A DNA stretch of 64,000 bases from Alternaria dauci (GCF_042100115.1 NC_091272.1:3782001-3846000), one strand, 5' to 3'; counted from the stretch's first letter, positions 1 to 10,597 are shown. Notes: generated by a model from the sequence alone, not told the origin. Program-made: numbers and translations.

Positions 1-227
1 AGCGATCAAGCAAGGCAGACACGGATTTGAGAGCTGTTTTGAGCGCGCTATATAAGCACGCGCCATTCCAGCAGGCTAGCTTGACGGACCCAGAGTTGGA
101 TGAGCAACTGAAGGCGATGGAGCTCGAGCTTGAGAGCAAGGACCGAGAGTTGCTCGATGCAGAGGGCAGCGAACTGAGCTTGAGCGACCCCAAAGTCCGC
201 GCGTTTATCGCGAAATACGGCAAATAG
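1..227 (+). CDS. 3' end of an unidentified protein gene (truncated by window edge)
   Basis: The frame is open from the left edge and ends at a TAG at 225-227, giving about the last 74 residues of a protein whose start lies outside the window. The visible part is hydrophilic and probably helical: a leucine-containing start (RAVLSALYKHAPF), then an acidic, glutamate-rich stretch with a charged heptad-like run (LDEQLKAMELELESKDREL) that could form a coiled coil, and a short ordered tail ending in AKYGK. No intron is needed in this part. I do not recognise the family. TTG at 27 is not a believable start because the frame continues upstream of it. The next gene starts about 590 bp downstream on the same strand. 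Confidence 0.6.
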   Translation, partial: RSSKADTDLRAVLSALYKHAPFQQASLTDPELDEQLKAMELELESKDRELLDAEGSELSLSDPKVRAFIAKYGK

Positions 228-813
228 AGCAAAGGTTTTGACAATCAGGTTTCCGGGCTGGTCGGTGCGCTGTCGCGGTGGAGCTGACAGGTCGGACTGG
301 GATGATCCACGGCGGGTATCAAAGATGGAGTAAACAAGACGCGGAGATGTTGTTTGTATGTTGTTTACCGCGCAGAGAATGCTCTCTCGACGCCAGGTCC
401 AAGTGTCTCTCTTGACCGCTTTGGAGCGGCCTGGTGAACATGATCAGCTCGCGGGTTGGAAGCGATGGCAGCCACATGTTCGCGGGTGGAGCTATGGGGG
501 AGGAAGGACCTCGGACTGGTCGCGAGGAGTGATGAGCTGCAGCTAGCGGCCCCCCATGTGGCTAGCACCCAGCCCCCGAATAACACTAAACACCGTCGGG
601 CCCTTGTCGAGGCTGCCCTGAGTAGCTGACGGACAACAACTCTGCTCTCCTCACAAACTCACCAAAGCGTCTATCCCCACTTTCGCAGCCGGTTGAACCT
701 GCGCGGGATGCTCGCGCCAGGTACAGGCAGAGACGCAGGCCCTCATTCACTCAATTGAACCATCACCATCACCTTGCCGGTAGCTCCCTGGAGCTATCCT
801 CACACCGCCCGTC
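228..813. other. Intergenic region, 586 bp
   Basis: This holds the 3' flank of the edge gene and the promoter/leader of the gene at 814. Both strands have only short overlapping ORFs that look like chance. The 150 bp before the ATG at 814 are rich in C, T and A (for example TCACTCAATTGAACC), as is usual for fungal leaders. I see no RNA gene or repeat. Confidence 0.5.
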
Positions 814-2034
814 ATGGTTAAAGGAGAGATTCTCACCATCGGCGCTGCCGCTGGTGCCCTCGGAGGGGCGTACAAGCTTGCCGAGTTCCTCAACAAGGCC
901 AAACGCGTCCGCGACGTCGGTCCTTCCAATGCTGTCTACGTGCGCATCATCGGCCGCGTCCAATCCGACCTGGACGAAGTGAGACGTCTGCTCTCCATCC
1001 GCGAGATCCACGACATCCTCGAGGCCAACCCGGAAAAGTCCAAATGGGTCTACGGATGCATGCGCGATGTGCGCGGCGCTCTGGAGAACATCACGCCCCA
1101 CACGGAGCGCGTCGCTGGTGACATCCAAGACGGCCGCCGTGTTGGCGTCAGGCACCGCGTCTACTGGCTGCTCAGCGAGAAGGAGAAGCTGGAGAACCGG
1201 GAGAAGGAGCTCAACATTGCGCAGGCCAGCCTCAGCGCCGTCCTCGGCTACCTGACTGCTCTGGAGCCGTACGAGGAGCCGCACAAGCCAAAGTCCACCA
1301 AGAAGGAAACCCACATCGACATCGACATCCACCAGGAACCTCCCCAGGCTCAGCCCCAGCCCCCGCCTCAGCCTCAGCCGACCCACACGACGCACATCGA
1401 CAGGGAAGTCTGGGTCGAGCGTGACGGTGCGCCGGCTCGTCACGTAGAGGAACACCGCGACGTCTGGGTCGAGCGCGACCGTCAACCTGCAGTCCACTAC
1501 GAGGAGCGTCGCGATGTGTATATTGACGAGCGCGAGCGCGCACACCAACACTTCGATGACCGCGGTCCCGCTCCCGCTCCCCGTCACGACGCCCACTTTG
1601 AACACCATGGCCGTGATGCTCGCTACGAGACTCAGTACGACGAGCGCTTCGAACAGCAAGACCACTACCGCTCGCAGTACCCCATCGAGGTCCAAGGCAA
1701 CTACAACCAGGCCCGTCCCTTCCCTGAGCCCCTCGGCCGTCGCCCCGAATCCTTCGAGGATCGTCTTCCCGAGCGCGACTCCTGGATGCAGGGCAATGCG
1801 CGCGCCAACGAACGCCCAGGTCAGTACGCCCCCCGTGGCGCACAGTACGCCGAGTACGGTGCACCGCAACCCATCGGCGCAGCCCATTATTCGCGTAGGT
1901 TCCAAGGAGACCCGGGCTTTGGCGACGAAGAAATACTAAATCCACAACCAGTGCCTTTGGACAGGCAGTACGCCGAACGCGAGGTGAGTGGTTACCACAC
2001 TGGCTACCCGCCCCGTTACGGTAGCAAGCTCTAG
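814..2034 (+). CDS. Protein with HeLo-like N-terminal helical domain and tandem WVERD repeats
   Basis: A single exon of 406 codons. Residues 1-150 are helical and start with a Gly/Ala-rich hydrophobic segment (ILTIGAAAGALGGAYKLAEF, residues 6-25). They continue through amphipathic helices to about residue 150. This layout resembles the N-terminal HeLo/HeLo-like and related fungal STAND-associated domains, which in known members act on membranes or in signalling; that assignment is by eye only. Residues 160-195 are a Pro/Gln linker. Residues 196-245 carry three imperfect 18-19 residue repeats (DREVWVERD, RDVWVERD, RDVYIDER). The remaining C-terminus is low-complexity, rich in His, Arg, Asp, Pro and Tyr, and probably disordered. 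There is no NACHT, NB-ARC or enzymatic domain. The ATG at 814 is the first in frame and precedes the hydrophobic helix directly. The gene is certain; the function is unknown. Confidence 0.85.
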   Translation: MVKGEILTIGAAAGALGGAYKLAEFLNKAKRVRDVGPSNAVYVRIIGRVQSDLDEVRRLLSIREIHDILEANPEKSKWVYGCMRDVRGALENITPHTERVAGDIQDGRRVGVRHRVYWLLSEKEKLENREKELNIAQASLSAVLGYLTALEPYEEPHKPKSTKKETHIDIDIHQEPPQAQPQPPPQPQPTHTTHIDREVWVERDGAPARHVEEHRDVWVERDRQPAVHYEERRDVYIDERERAHQHFDDRGPAPAPRHDAHFEHHGRDARYETQYDERFEQQDHYRSQYPIEVQGNYNQARPFPEPLGRRPESFEDRLPERDSWMQGNARANERPGQYAPRGAQYAEYGAPQPIGAAHYSRRFQGDPGFGDEEILNPQPVPLDRQYAEREVSGYHTGYPPRYGSKL

Positions 2035-2643
2035 ATGTTAGCATGAGGCTGACATGCGGGCAGATGTGGATTGAACAAAAGGAGGATTACCGGTTCGATC
2101 AGTACGGAAATAGGCTGCCGGACAGGCTTTTCAAGTCGGCTGTGCCTAGGCCGCATCGCAGCCGCATGTAAACTGCAATACCTCTTGGATACGATTAATC
2201 TCCTTTTCACTGTCATGAGCCTTTTTGTCTTTTGTTACCCCACCCCCGAGCCCGATGTTTTTATGTAGCTGCCAATTCAAGTTGATACCTTCCGACCGGT
2301 CGCTCTTTCTCGTGTTCTCACCACGTGGCTCCTTGATCACCTAACCACTGTCGCTGCTTCCTCTCCAAGATGCGACACCTCATAACTGTACAGAGCATGC
2401 GACACAGACACACCTCTCCAGAAAAAGGGAATCGCACCATGGACCCCCCTTCGCTTCCGACCTTGTGCCCACGGAACTCATCAGACCGCTACCAGACAAC
2501 ACTACGACCCTGAGAACCGAAAAGCTGGCCCTGCTTTGGCAGCAGTCCTGCTCTCCTACCATCTTCGCTCATCTCTCGTTCCCATATCTACGACATCGAT
2601 CAGCAGATATAGAACACCGTACAGACATCCCATCCCGGCCAGC
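2035..2643. other. Intergenic region, 609 bp
   Basis: This contains the 3' flank of the repeat protein and the promoter/leader of the membrane protein at 2644. An open frame runs into the 2644 gene from 2536, but the downstream ATG at 2644 gives a cleaner N-terminus. I see nothing else here. Confidence 0.45.
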
Positions 2644-3887
2644 ATGGCACGAACTACCTCGTGGGAGAAGACACGATCATGCTTCTTCCTGTTCTTTCGC
2701 GCAAAATCCACAAAGTGGCCCAACAGTACCAGATCCGCGACCGACGCACTCCTTGCTCTGTCTATACTCATCGGTATAGCGCAGTTCGGCCTCTGCGCCG
2801 CTTTGGCGCGCGGTTTGCTTTTTTCCAACGACAAGGTTGAGTGCTGGAACGTGGGGAGCACTGGAGCTCCTGACTCCAGCGGCTTTGTGCTAGGATCCAG
2901 CCCATCCGACGTGGTACTCCAGACGGTGATCAAGAGCTTGCCGCTTACCTATGCGAACTTGAACAAGACATTGAACGTAGGGGGAGCTCAAGAAAATGGA
3001 GCGAGGTTGTCAGGGCCTGAGTACCTGAGTGTCGGAGCTTTTGAAGGGGTGTTGTAAGTTATCTTGTTCATCCGTTTTCCTGTTGTACGCACGAAGATAT
3101 GCTGATAAAAGTCCCCATAGCACGATAGCAGTGATCCTCGTGATCAACCCTTTCTTGCTGGTTGTTGAACTTTTTATCATGTCTTTAAGCCACTCCCGGT
3201 CCCCGCGCATTTCCAACCGGGCCGCCATGCTCTGGTCCGCATCCCTCGTGATCGGTTCCATCCTGATTCCTCTAGGTGTTGTTTGGCTAGATAGGTTTCC
3301 CAGCAGCAAAATCGACAGTAGCTACGATACATGCTGGCAATATGACGACACAATGGATGCGTTAGAAGGTTGGGGCAGATGGGCAAGAAGTATCATACGA
3401 GCAAGTGAGGTCTTGGGAGTATTGGGAGCATTATGGTAAGTCTGAAACACCACATAAATTGGAACCACTGTGGCCTCGACTTACCAGCAACAGTATGGCT
3501 GCCTACTTTGGATTCGCGCTCGCAGCCGCGTACATGAACCAGCGAGCCGATGCGCAACAGCCGACGAGACTAGACGATCTTAGAAGGCCTTCGTCCACTC
3601 CTCGCAGTGACAACCATCGTAACCTGCCATCTTCTGGCCTCGGCACTCGCTCGGGCACTCGCCCAGGCACCGTTCGAATGAACAACTTCGGCCTCACGTT
3701 CATAGATTGTACCCCGGGGTCAGCCAGCCAGTCCAGAAATGATAGACGCCAGCAAAGACCGGCCGAGGATCGAGGAGTTCAGACGAATCCCTTTGCAGAC
3801 CCGGATGACCCGGAGGACCCGTACAGACGCGGGGAGGGGAGCCAAGAGAATGTAGTACAAGAGCCAGAGGTCAGGCAGGGGAGGTAA
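2644..3887 (+). CDS. Multi-pass membrane protein, fungal family unknown
   Basis: Three exons: 2644-3053, 3121-3435 and 3494-3887. The introns are GTAAGT...CATAG and GTAAGT...ACAG, and frames join exactly (codons split 2+1 at both junctions) to give 372 residues. Hydrophobic segments lie near residues 33-56 (ALLALSILIGIAQFGL), about 137-157 (TIAVILVINPFLLVVELFIM), about 175-195 (ASLVIGSILIPLGVVWL), and a fourth near the second splice junction (VLGVLGALWCMAAYFGFALA). This suggests four membrane spans with a large loop between the first and second. The C-terminal 130 residues are polar, Pro/Arg/Ser-rich and probably cytosolic. The start at 2644 (MARTTSWEK) is preferred to the in-frame 2536 start because the upstream part looks like leader. 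I do not recognise the family. Confidence 0.75.
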
Positions 3888-4128
3888 ACAGCCGTGAGGA
3901 AAGTCCTACTCGATAAGCAGGCAATGAATACTTTAATGATTGGAAAGATGCGCCAACTGATTGGCTGTCTTCAGGTGGTCTTGTAGGAGTGTGTTTGATA
4001 TTTCCCTTTTTTATCAGTCAAGACCTGCGGGTTGAGACTCGCTGTAGTCGTATCTGAAATAGACTCAGGTAAAGTTTTGCCTTAGTGCATCAACATTGAT
4101 TGCTAACTCTATTATTCGCACCGACGCT
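3888..4128. other. Convergent intergenic spacer
   Basis: A 241 bp spacer between the + strand membrane-protein gene and the - strand DUF1989 gene. It presumably holds both 3' ends; no other signal is seen. Confidence 0.4.
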
Positions 4129-4899
4129 TCAGGCCACGACCTGATAGTGAGCATCTACGGGATTCTTTCCGTTGATTGTAAGAACGTCCTGTGGACACGC
4201 ACTCATCACGACGACCACGTCTCTGAGCGCCTCCAAGACTACATAGTCTCCGGGCTTCGTTTTCGGTTCTTCAAAACTGATGCCTCTCTTCGCACCCTCT
4301 CCTTCTTGTGTGATGGGAATGTTCATGAACAGATTGAAAGGGTCTGGAACTCTGCATCCCATCTTTGCTTGTAGGCCCTCTAGCGCCTCCTTTTGGTCGG
4401 CCGATAGAGACGAAGATGCAATCAGCTCTTCCAAAGCGCCCCAGAAGTTGTCTGTACAAGACTCGTGGTACCCGTTGACACCCAGCTCACTGTACCGCCA
4501 CCTATCACATGCTGCGACCAAAGTGTCGTGCACCCCGGGACTTGTGTCTTCCACCACTTTGACCATCGGCGCCCTCTTCTGACTAACCATGATGTCTCCT
4601 ACTGCAGGCGTCACTTTCAGCAGACTCGCCCGGCAATGGCACATGGACATGTATTCGGGTGCGCTGGCGGCAGTATTGGCAGTGGCAGAATACTTGGAGG
4701 GCGAATTGGAAGTCGCGTTTGGGTAGAGGGGCGCTTCGACCTTTGATGATGCAGCCGTGAGGACGGACGACGAGAGCGCGATTGCCCAGGTGTCGACGAC
4801 TTGGTTGCCATGAGTGTTTGTTATCTTTATCTTTTGGCCAGCCTTGACGAAGGTGGCTGCTCCGCGGCGGGCGGGCACGGTTTGAACGGAGGAAGCCAT
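4129..4899 (-). CDS. DUF1989 (urea carboxylase-associated type) family protein
   Basis: A single exon of 256 codons. The sequence has the hallmarks of DUF1989: an N-terminal GQKIKITNTHGNQVVDTWA with the conserved G-x-Q-V-x-D core, a central region with Cys and His (MSMCHCRASL), a DGR-like HDTLVAACDRWRY segment, and a C-terminal GDYVVLEALRDVVVVMSACP followed by D(V/I)xxxNG. In bacteria such proteins sit beside urea carboxylase and in amino-acid-derived nitrogen pathways; the biochemical role of the fungal ones is not settled, so I give no substrate. There is no signal peptide or membrane segment, so it is probably cytosolic. It is transcribed away from GLO3, with 600 bp between the two starts. 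Confidence 0.85.
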   Translation of the reverse strand: MASSVQTVPARRGAATFVKAGQKIKITNTHGNQVVDTWAIALSSSVLTAASSKVEAPLYPNATSNSPSKYSATANTAASAPEYMSMCHCRASLLKVTPAVGDIMVSQKRAPMVKVVEDTSPGVHDTLVAACDRWRYSELGVNGYHESCTDNFWGALEELIASSSLSADQKEALEGLQAKMGCRVPDPFNLFMNIPITQEGEGAKRGISFEEPKTKPGDYVVLEALRDVVVVMSACPQDVLTINGKNPVDAHYQVVA

Positions 4900-5501
4900 G
4901 TCTTGAGGCTTGCGAGGTGTCGCAAGATGTCTGTTTATGGGTTAAGAATCTACAGTAGGAGAAGGCTGATGTATGACGATGAGTGAATACGCCTCCAGAT
5001 ATACATGCATACCCCACTTGTGTTGTCGCATTAGGTCGTGGGACGGGATGATAGGAAGATGGGGTCCATAATCTGCGTCATGTGTGTAGACAAGGTGGGA
5101 ATACGATGAGTAACCTTATCGTAGTCATTAGCAACAGCTCTAGCTGTATCTACAGTTCAGCGAACGAGTCTAGGTACACGAAGTAAGCGCGTGGCATCGT
5201 CAAGCGGTATCCCCAGGCCTCCCTTGCTCATACGGAGAGCCCAGACGCGTGACGAATGCCATGTTAAACAACAAAAGCTTTAGTGACATGTGTAAAGTAT
5301 GTGAAGACCTGGAGAGAGTGAAGGTTTGAAGTTGAAAGCTGCAACATCGAGTTGCCGCCCAGGGCGCAATCGCGCTTATCACGTGTCAAGCGCGGCTTCC
5401 ATAGGACACCCTAGCATTCCCGAGCGCCGCAACCCAAATTATCCCCACCACAGCTCGACTCCTTTACCGCCCACCCGCCCCATTCCTACCCAGCCTTCAC
5501 C
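4900..5501. promoter_or_regulatory. Divergent promoter region between the DUF1989 gene and GLO3
   Basis: About 600 bp between two divergent start codons. The 60 bp before the GLO3 ATG are C/A-rich with little G, typical of a fungal leader. No sharp TATA box or tandem operator stands out. Short ORFs here look like chance. Confidence 0.4.
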
Positions 5502-7139
5502 ATGGCTGCCCTCGCCACCAAGACCGAGTCGCAAAACATCTTTACCAAATTGAAGTCGAAGCCCGCGAACAAAGTACGTCGTCTTTCGAAGAGAGCGAGG
5601 CGAGCAATGCCTAATACATGTCCAGATATGCTTCGACTGCGGCGCAAAGAACCCAACATGGAGCTCCGTGCCGTTTGGCATTTACCTATGTCTCGACTGC
5701 TCGTCCAACCATCGTAACATGGGCGTCCACATCTCCTTCGTACGATCCACCAACCTCGACAGTGCGTTCGCCCAAGGCCCCCAGAGACAGTATACCGTAC
5801 ATTTGCTGACCAGCGACAGTCTGGCAATGGGACCAATTACGGATTATGAAAGTTGGTGGCAACGAAAGCGCTACCAAATACTTCCAGTCGCATGGAGGCT
5901 CTGCCGCCCTTGCGAGCAAAGACCACAAGGCCAAATACACCAGCAATGCTGCCACCAAGTACAAGGAGGAGCTGACGAGGCGCTGTGCTGCGGATGCCAG
6001 ACTGTACGGAACAGCAGCCATGCAGACTGACTTGTGCTAATTTAATTCTACTAGGTACCCTAACGAGGTCGTAATCACAGACGTACCCGAGACTGGCAGC
6101 GACGGCACCAACACTCCAGCGGGCGAAGACGACGACTTTTTCTCCTCATGGGACAAGCCCGCGATTAAGCGACCGTCGAACCCACCCTCGCGTACCGGTA
6201 CACCCAAGGTCGGATCACCCTTCCTGAAGCCTGGTGCGAACGGCAATGGAACCGATCGCCCCAAGTCGCCCCTAGTCGGCGGCTCTGAGTCGAGCACACC
6301 CGCTGCAAAGCCAGCAGCTGTACGAAAGACGACTGCAGGCGCTGCGCCGAAGAAGAACATCCTGGGCGCGAAGAAGAAGGGTCTCGGAGCAAAGAAGGTG
6401 GTTGCTGCAGACGGAGGCCTGGATTTCGAGGAAGCAGAGCGAAAGGCTCGCGAAGAGGCAGAGCGGATCGAGAAGTTAGGCTATGACCCCGAAGCCGAAG
6501 CCGCCGAGGCTGCCGCAGCCACGAAGTCGAAAGCTCCTGAGGCGTCAGCCATTGTCTCTCCCACTCCCGTATCGCCACCACGAGGTGGTTTCGGCTCTAC
6601 TTCCAAGCCCGAGCGCTCCAGTCAAGACCTTGAGAGGTTAGGCATGGGTGTACAACGTCTAGGTTTCGGGCAAGTAGGCGCTGCGAAGAAGCCTGCAGCA
6701 CAGAAAAAGATGGGTGGCTTTGGCAGCGTAGGAAAGCCTGCGCAAGACGACGGGGAGAAGTACGCGCGCGAGAAATTTGGCACACAGAAGGGTATATCGA
6801 GCGACGAGTTTTTCGGACGAAACGCATTCGATCCCACCGCAACCGCGCAGGCCAAGGAGAGGCTATCAGGTATACACCCTCTGCGAGAGCACATGTTTCA
6901 AGTTGCTGACTTCATCTGTAGGCTTCGAAGGCGCAAGCGCCATTTCCTCCAACGCATACTTTGGTCGACCTGAGGACGATGTCGCAGAAGAAGACTATGG
7001 TGACCTCGAAACCGCTGCCAAAGACTTTGTCCGCAAGTTTGGCCTCACGGCTGGCGACGATCTCGAAAACCTGACGAACATGCTTGGCGAGGGCGCTACA
7101 AAGTTACAGGGCGCCGTCCGGAACTACCTCAACTCGTAG
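5502..7139 (+). CDS. GLO3: ADP-ribosylation factor GTPase-activating protein, GLO3 (ArfGAP2/3) type
   Basis: Five exons: 5502-5573, 5626-5761, 5820-6003, 6055-6869 and 6922-7139, joining in frame to 474 residues. The ArfGAP domain has the C4 zinc finger ([11 protein letters not shown]... [12 protein letters not shown]) followed by the arginine-finger region (SFVRSTNLD) and [14 protein letters not shown]. Beyond it come [19 protein letters not shown] and a C-terminal ISSDEFFGR motif with FGS-type repeats. These are features of Glo3/ArfGAP2-3, which act on COPI vesicles, and not of the Gcs1 type. It would stimulate GTP hydrolysis on Arf1 at the Golgi-ER retrograde step. The third intron (6004-6054) is 51 nt with a GCTAAT branch site. 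The gene is convergent with the zinc-finger gene at 7520. Confidence 0.95.
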
Positions 7140-7519
7140 GGTGGTCTTGAGGCTGTGTATTGAACAAATTCAGCTGGCGTACGGAGGACACGATTGACTT
7201 CGTGTGGAAAGCTCGTCGCAAGTGGTGAACAACACGTGGGCGGGCGCTTGGTGCGTTGGACGAAGCGTGGGGAGGAGACACCATGAAGCGTGGAGTTGTT
7301 TTGGTTTCTACTGTGTATTCTTTTGCGCCGAAGACCTGGGCCTGGAAATGGTGTTTGGGAGTGTTAGACAAACGCATACATACGATATTCCTTCAATCCA
7401 ACCTCGTAATCGTATCGAGGTGATCAAAGCTGCAACTGTCCACACGAAAGATTGCTGATAATTGAACAAAGAATGGCAACACATCGTTCAGAACTCGTAC
7501 TACCCCGAAACTATCATGC
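7140..7519. other. Convergent 3' flank
   Basis: 380 bp between the stops of GLO3 (+) and the zinc-finger gene (-). No further gene or repeat is seen. Confidence 0.4.
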
Positions 7520-9391
7520 TCAATCATCCCTATCGCCCCAAACATCAGCTTCCTCCCTCGCCACCGCATCCAGATCAATTAATCCGCCACTTCCTCCATT
7601 TCCTCTACTTTCGCTACCTTCGTCCTCATCATCACTACTATCATGTTCACGGGCCTCCTCTCGGCTCATTGAACCCCACCCAGCATCTTCATCTTCATCG
7701 TCCTTGGGGAAAGTCGATGATACGGGAACAAAGTCATCCATGAGATTACTAGGCAGGCCAGCCGGCGCAGGACGCGGACGGGAAGCAGAAACCGGTGGCG
7801 AAGGAGATAGGGGCATCATTGTCATTTCAGGGTGTTTGGACAATGGGGTTTCTGGTGCATTTTCAACGAGAGTTGGTGGTGTAGTGGCGCCATGACGCAG
7901 ATTGGACGGCTCTGCGTAGGAAGATGTGGGTGGCGAGACTGCTGGCCTCTTTCCTTCTTTTGAAGATGGTCTGGCTTCTTCTTGGTCCACCGTTGCTTGT
8001 TGCGAGGAAGACTGTGTGGCTGGTGATGTATCAACCTGCTGTGTGGGCGGTAGCTTGGCATGGTGCTCTTGTTGCTGCTGCTGCGAGAATGGGAATATGG
8101 AGAACAGACTCGCACTTAGGCTATGTCGGTTTGGCCCCCTAGGTCTTTGTTCTTGCTTCAGCGCTTCTTCCCTGCTCCTTGGTACATTCGGAGGTGGGTG
8201 TGATGCGGAGTGAGAATGTGAAGGCGCCTTTCTGTTGGCAGCCGGACTGGGAGGTTTCTGGATAGGCGTTTCCGGCAAGGGCGCTTCGCAAATCTCGCAG
8301 ATTATGAGACTGGGGTCGTTGAGGAATGTACACCGAGGGCATTGTTTCTTGAGGTTGGGCGTTGATGGTCTTTCCGGTATCTCAGCTTCCAAAGGAGGTT
8401 GAGGTTGTGGTCGAGGGGGTTGACGAGGAGGCGCTGCATCGTTTTGACTGGGCATTTGATAACCTGGGCTGTATCGCTGTGCTGCCCTTGTGTGTGATGG
8501 TGCAGCGTCGCGTTGTCGGCTTGTAGACGACGTACTTGCACTCGCTCCAGCATTGGGATTGGGGTCCACGGAAATTACAACCTGCACATCCCTCTTCGTC
8601 CCACACTTCATACACTGACACTGCCGCACAACGCTCTTTGTATATGTATCCGTCACCTCGGCAGGTGCATCAAACCTGATTTCAAACTTGCCTGGCTCAC
8701 CAAAACCGGGAGTATTTCTGTTGTCTCTTCCTTTGGCATTTGCGTAGCCTGCTCCTTTCGCTACGATTGGTATGATGGGATCAACCGCTCCAAAGACCAG
8801 ATGGTCCACAAAGGGTACCAACATCAGCTTCCCGCTAGTCTTAATGTGGTGGTCGACTTCCGGGCGGAGTTGGAAAGAGTCAAGGGACTGTAGAACACGA
8901 AAGTATTTGTTGAACATGTCGCCGAACCATTGGCGAACTTGAACACCTTGTTGCAAGAGCTCTTTCGCAATATTTCGTGGTGCAGGGCTCGGCCACAGTG
9001 CATCGATCAAGTGCTTCTCTTTCAGCGCCTTCCTCACCATCAAGTCTAGTCTCGCGCATTCGTACAGCCTTTTCTCTAATCTTTCATGCAACTCGTACTT
9101 TGCGAACCTGATGACTAAGCCTCTAACAAAACCAGCATCAAGGTTCCATTTCCTTGTGAAGTAGTCCAACGATTCCAGATCTTTCTGCGCCTGCGCATTT
9201 GCGGGCCGAACCACAAGCGGTGATAATTCGTGGCCCATGGCTATCCATCGTTCGGTTTGGCGGGGAAAGGCAGTTGCTGTAGACCAGAATGAGCGAATAG
9301 GATAGTACTCGGCTTTGAAGTAGTTGTAGACAAAGTCCAAGAAGTCAACTTCTGTAAGAGGCATTGCTGCATGGCCGCGTGGGATGTCCAT
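7520..9391 (-). CDS. RanBP2/NZF-type zinc-finger protein, fungal family
   Basis: A single exon of 623 codons. Residues 1-200 form a conserved-looking, mostly helical N-terminal region (VDFLDFVYNYFKAEYY, WNLDAGFVRGLVIRFAKYEL). Residues about 236-275 hold a small beta-rich segment with a Cys cluster (QCQCMKCGTKRDVQ). A RanBP2/NZF-type zinc finger uses Cys351, Cys354, Cys365 and Cys368 (CPRCTFLNDPSLIICEIC). The Thr-Phe pair right after the second Cys is the ubiquitin-contacting pair in NZF domains, so ubiquitin binding is possible but inferred. The rest is low-complexity (Pro, Ser, Gln run QQQQQ), ending in a very acidic tail with Trp (EDAGWGS, DVWGDRDD). I cannot name an orthologue. Confidence 0.85.
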   Translation of the reverse strand: MDIPRGHAAMPLTEVDFLDFVYNYFKAEYYPIRSFWSTATAFPRQTERWIAMGHELSPLVVRPANAQAQKDLESLDYFTRKWNLDAGFVRGLVIRFAKYELHERLEKRLYECARLDLMVRKALKEKHLIDALWPSPAPRNIAKELLQQGVQVRQWFGDMFNKYFRVLQSLDSFQLRPEVDHHIKTSGKLMLVPFVDHLVFGAVDPIIPIVAKGAGYANAKGRDNRNTPGFGEPGKFEIRFDAPAEVTDTYTKSVVRQCQCMKCGTKRDVQVVISVDPNPNAGASASTSSTSRQRDAAPSHTRAAQRYSPGYQMPSQNDAAPPRQPPRPQPQPPLEAEIPERPSTPNLKKQCPRCTFLNDPSLIICEICEAPLPETPIQKPPSPAANRKAPSHSHSASHPPPNVPRSREEALKQEQRPRGPNRHSLSASLFSIFPFSQQQQQEHHAKLPPTQQVDTSPATQSSSQQATVDQEEARPSSKEGKRPAVSPPTSSYAEPSNLRHGATTPPTLVENAPETPLSKHPEMTMMPLSPSPPVSASRPRPAPAGLPSNLMDDFVPVSSTFPKDDEDEDAGWGSMSREEAREHDSSDDEDEGSESRGNGGSGGLIDLDAVAREEADVWGDRDD

Positions 9392-10597
9392 GGTGGGAGA
9401 TGGGCGGTTGTAGGTGGCGAGTAGGTGAAAACGTCACAATCGCGAAATAATTCGTGACAAAAGGGACGACTGCAATTGCAGACGTGGAGGTATTCGCGAG
9501 ACTGGCGACCTGAATTCTGTAGATGTGAAAAACTGGTGCCTGGAAGGTGAAATAGGTTACGTGTATGAGAGTTGACAAGAGGAACGATGCCTATTCTGAG
9601 CTGCGCCACAGCATGTGATAGCATCACAAGCGCTAGAAAGACTGGTCGCTCTGCTCTGCTCTGTGCTTGTTCTCGTAGCGGAGTTTCCGGGGTATACGTC
9701 ATCGTGTGGCGGTGGCTGTGCTCAGTTCTTCTTCCGCGTTCCACCACCCATTCATCCTCGCCATGTTCAGAACAACACCCACATATGCAGTTCATGCTCA
9801 GTATGCTATCGATATCTACGAAGATCAGAGCTCAAGTTACCGAATAAGAGGAGGACCGGTTAGGCGCTTTAGATGCAGGAAGCGTATACCTAGGTAACAG
9901 CGCAAATCCGTGACGCAGCAAATACGAATATTACTAGCCAGGACGTATGCGATCTTTGTATACCCTTTCCCCTGAGAAATAGCCCTAGACTTCCAGGATA
10001 ACAGCCTTTTGCATGTCGTTGGTGTCTTTGGAATGTGCACTGGGTGATAAACTGACCTCTCATGAGATGCGAAGAGAGCCCTAGGAACAAGATACGTCGT
10101 TATTCCAAAATAACTCTCCTTCCTTCCTGAGGGCTAACCCTATCTGAAGGTGGTGGCATGATGGTTTGGCCAAGCTTTGCGCAAGGGTCGGGATCAGTAG
10201 GGGGTAAGCAAGGGATTTCCTACGAAGACATTGACCTAGCTTATCAGTGTACTTGGTTTTCCCCTCTAATCTCTTCTATACGTGGAACCCGTCAGCAATT
10301 TACGCTGGGAGCTATCTTTCTGCCGAGACAAGATGACTTTCGACATCATCCCGCATATCTACGATGTGTAGAATGCAGCGATCAACCAGGATAGTTCGGC
10401 ACCCCTACGCCATTTTGCTGCAAGCACGTCTGACCTCGACAAGCCAATACGCACGTCTCGATTATCGAACGCCTTTTACAGGGATCATAGACGGCAAACG
10501 AGTACACATATACTCGGCTTGGTCCCTCACTTCGGTTACACGATCGCATTAACCGTCCCCAATCGCAGTCTCAGGCTTGCGGCAAACTACATGTACA
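9392..10597. other. Divergent intergenic region, 1.2 kb
   Basis: The region lies between the - strand zinc-finger gene and the + strand membrane gene at 10598. It has only short overlapping ORFs on both strands, none with protein-like composition. I see no tRNA, repeat or mobile element. Confidence 0.45.

Noticed and set aside
769..1905. 378-codon open frame on the minus strand opposite the 814-2034 gene
   Set aside because: It lies fully antisense to a clear gene, has Val/Leu/Arg-heavy composition caused by the sense codon bias (GAC/GAG-rich), and shows no domain.
1232..2044. 270-codon minus-strand frame in the same area
   Set aside because: Also an antisense shadow: Arg/Gly/Ser-rich, low complexity, no start context or domain.
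4583..5017. 144-codon minus-strand frame overlapping the DUF1989 gene
   Set aside because: It overlaps the well-supported DUF1989 reading frame on the same strand in another frame, with poor composition.
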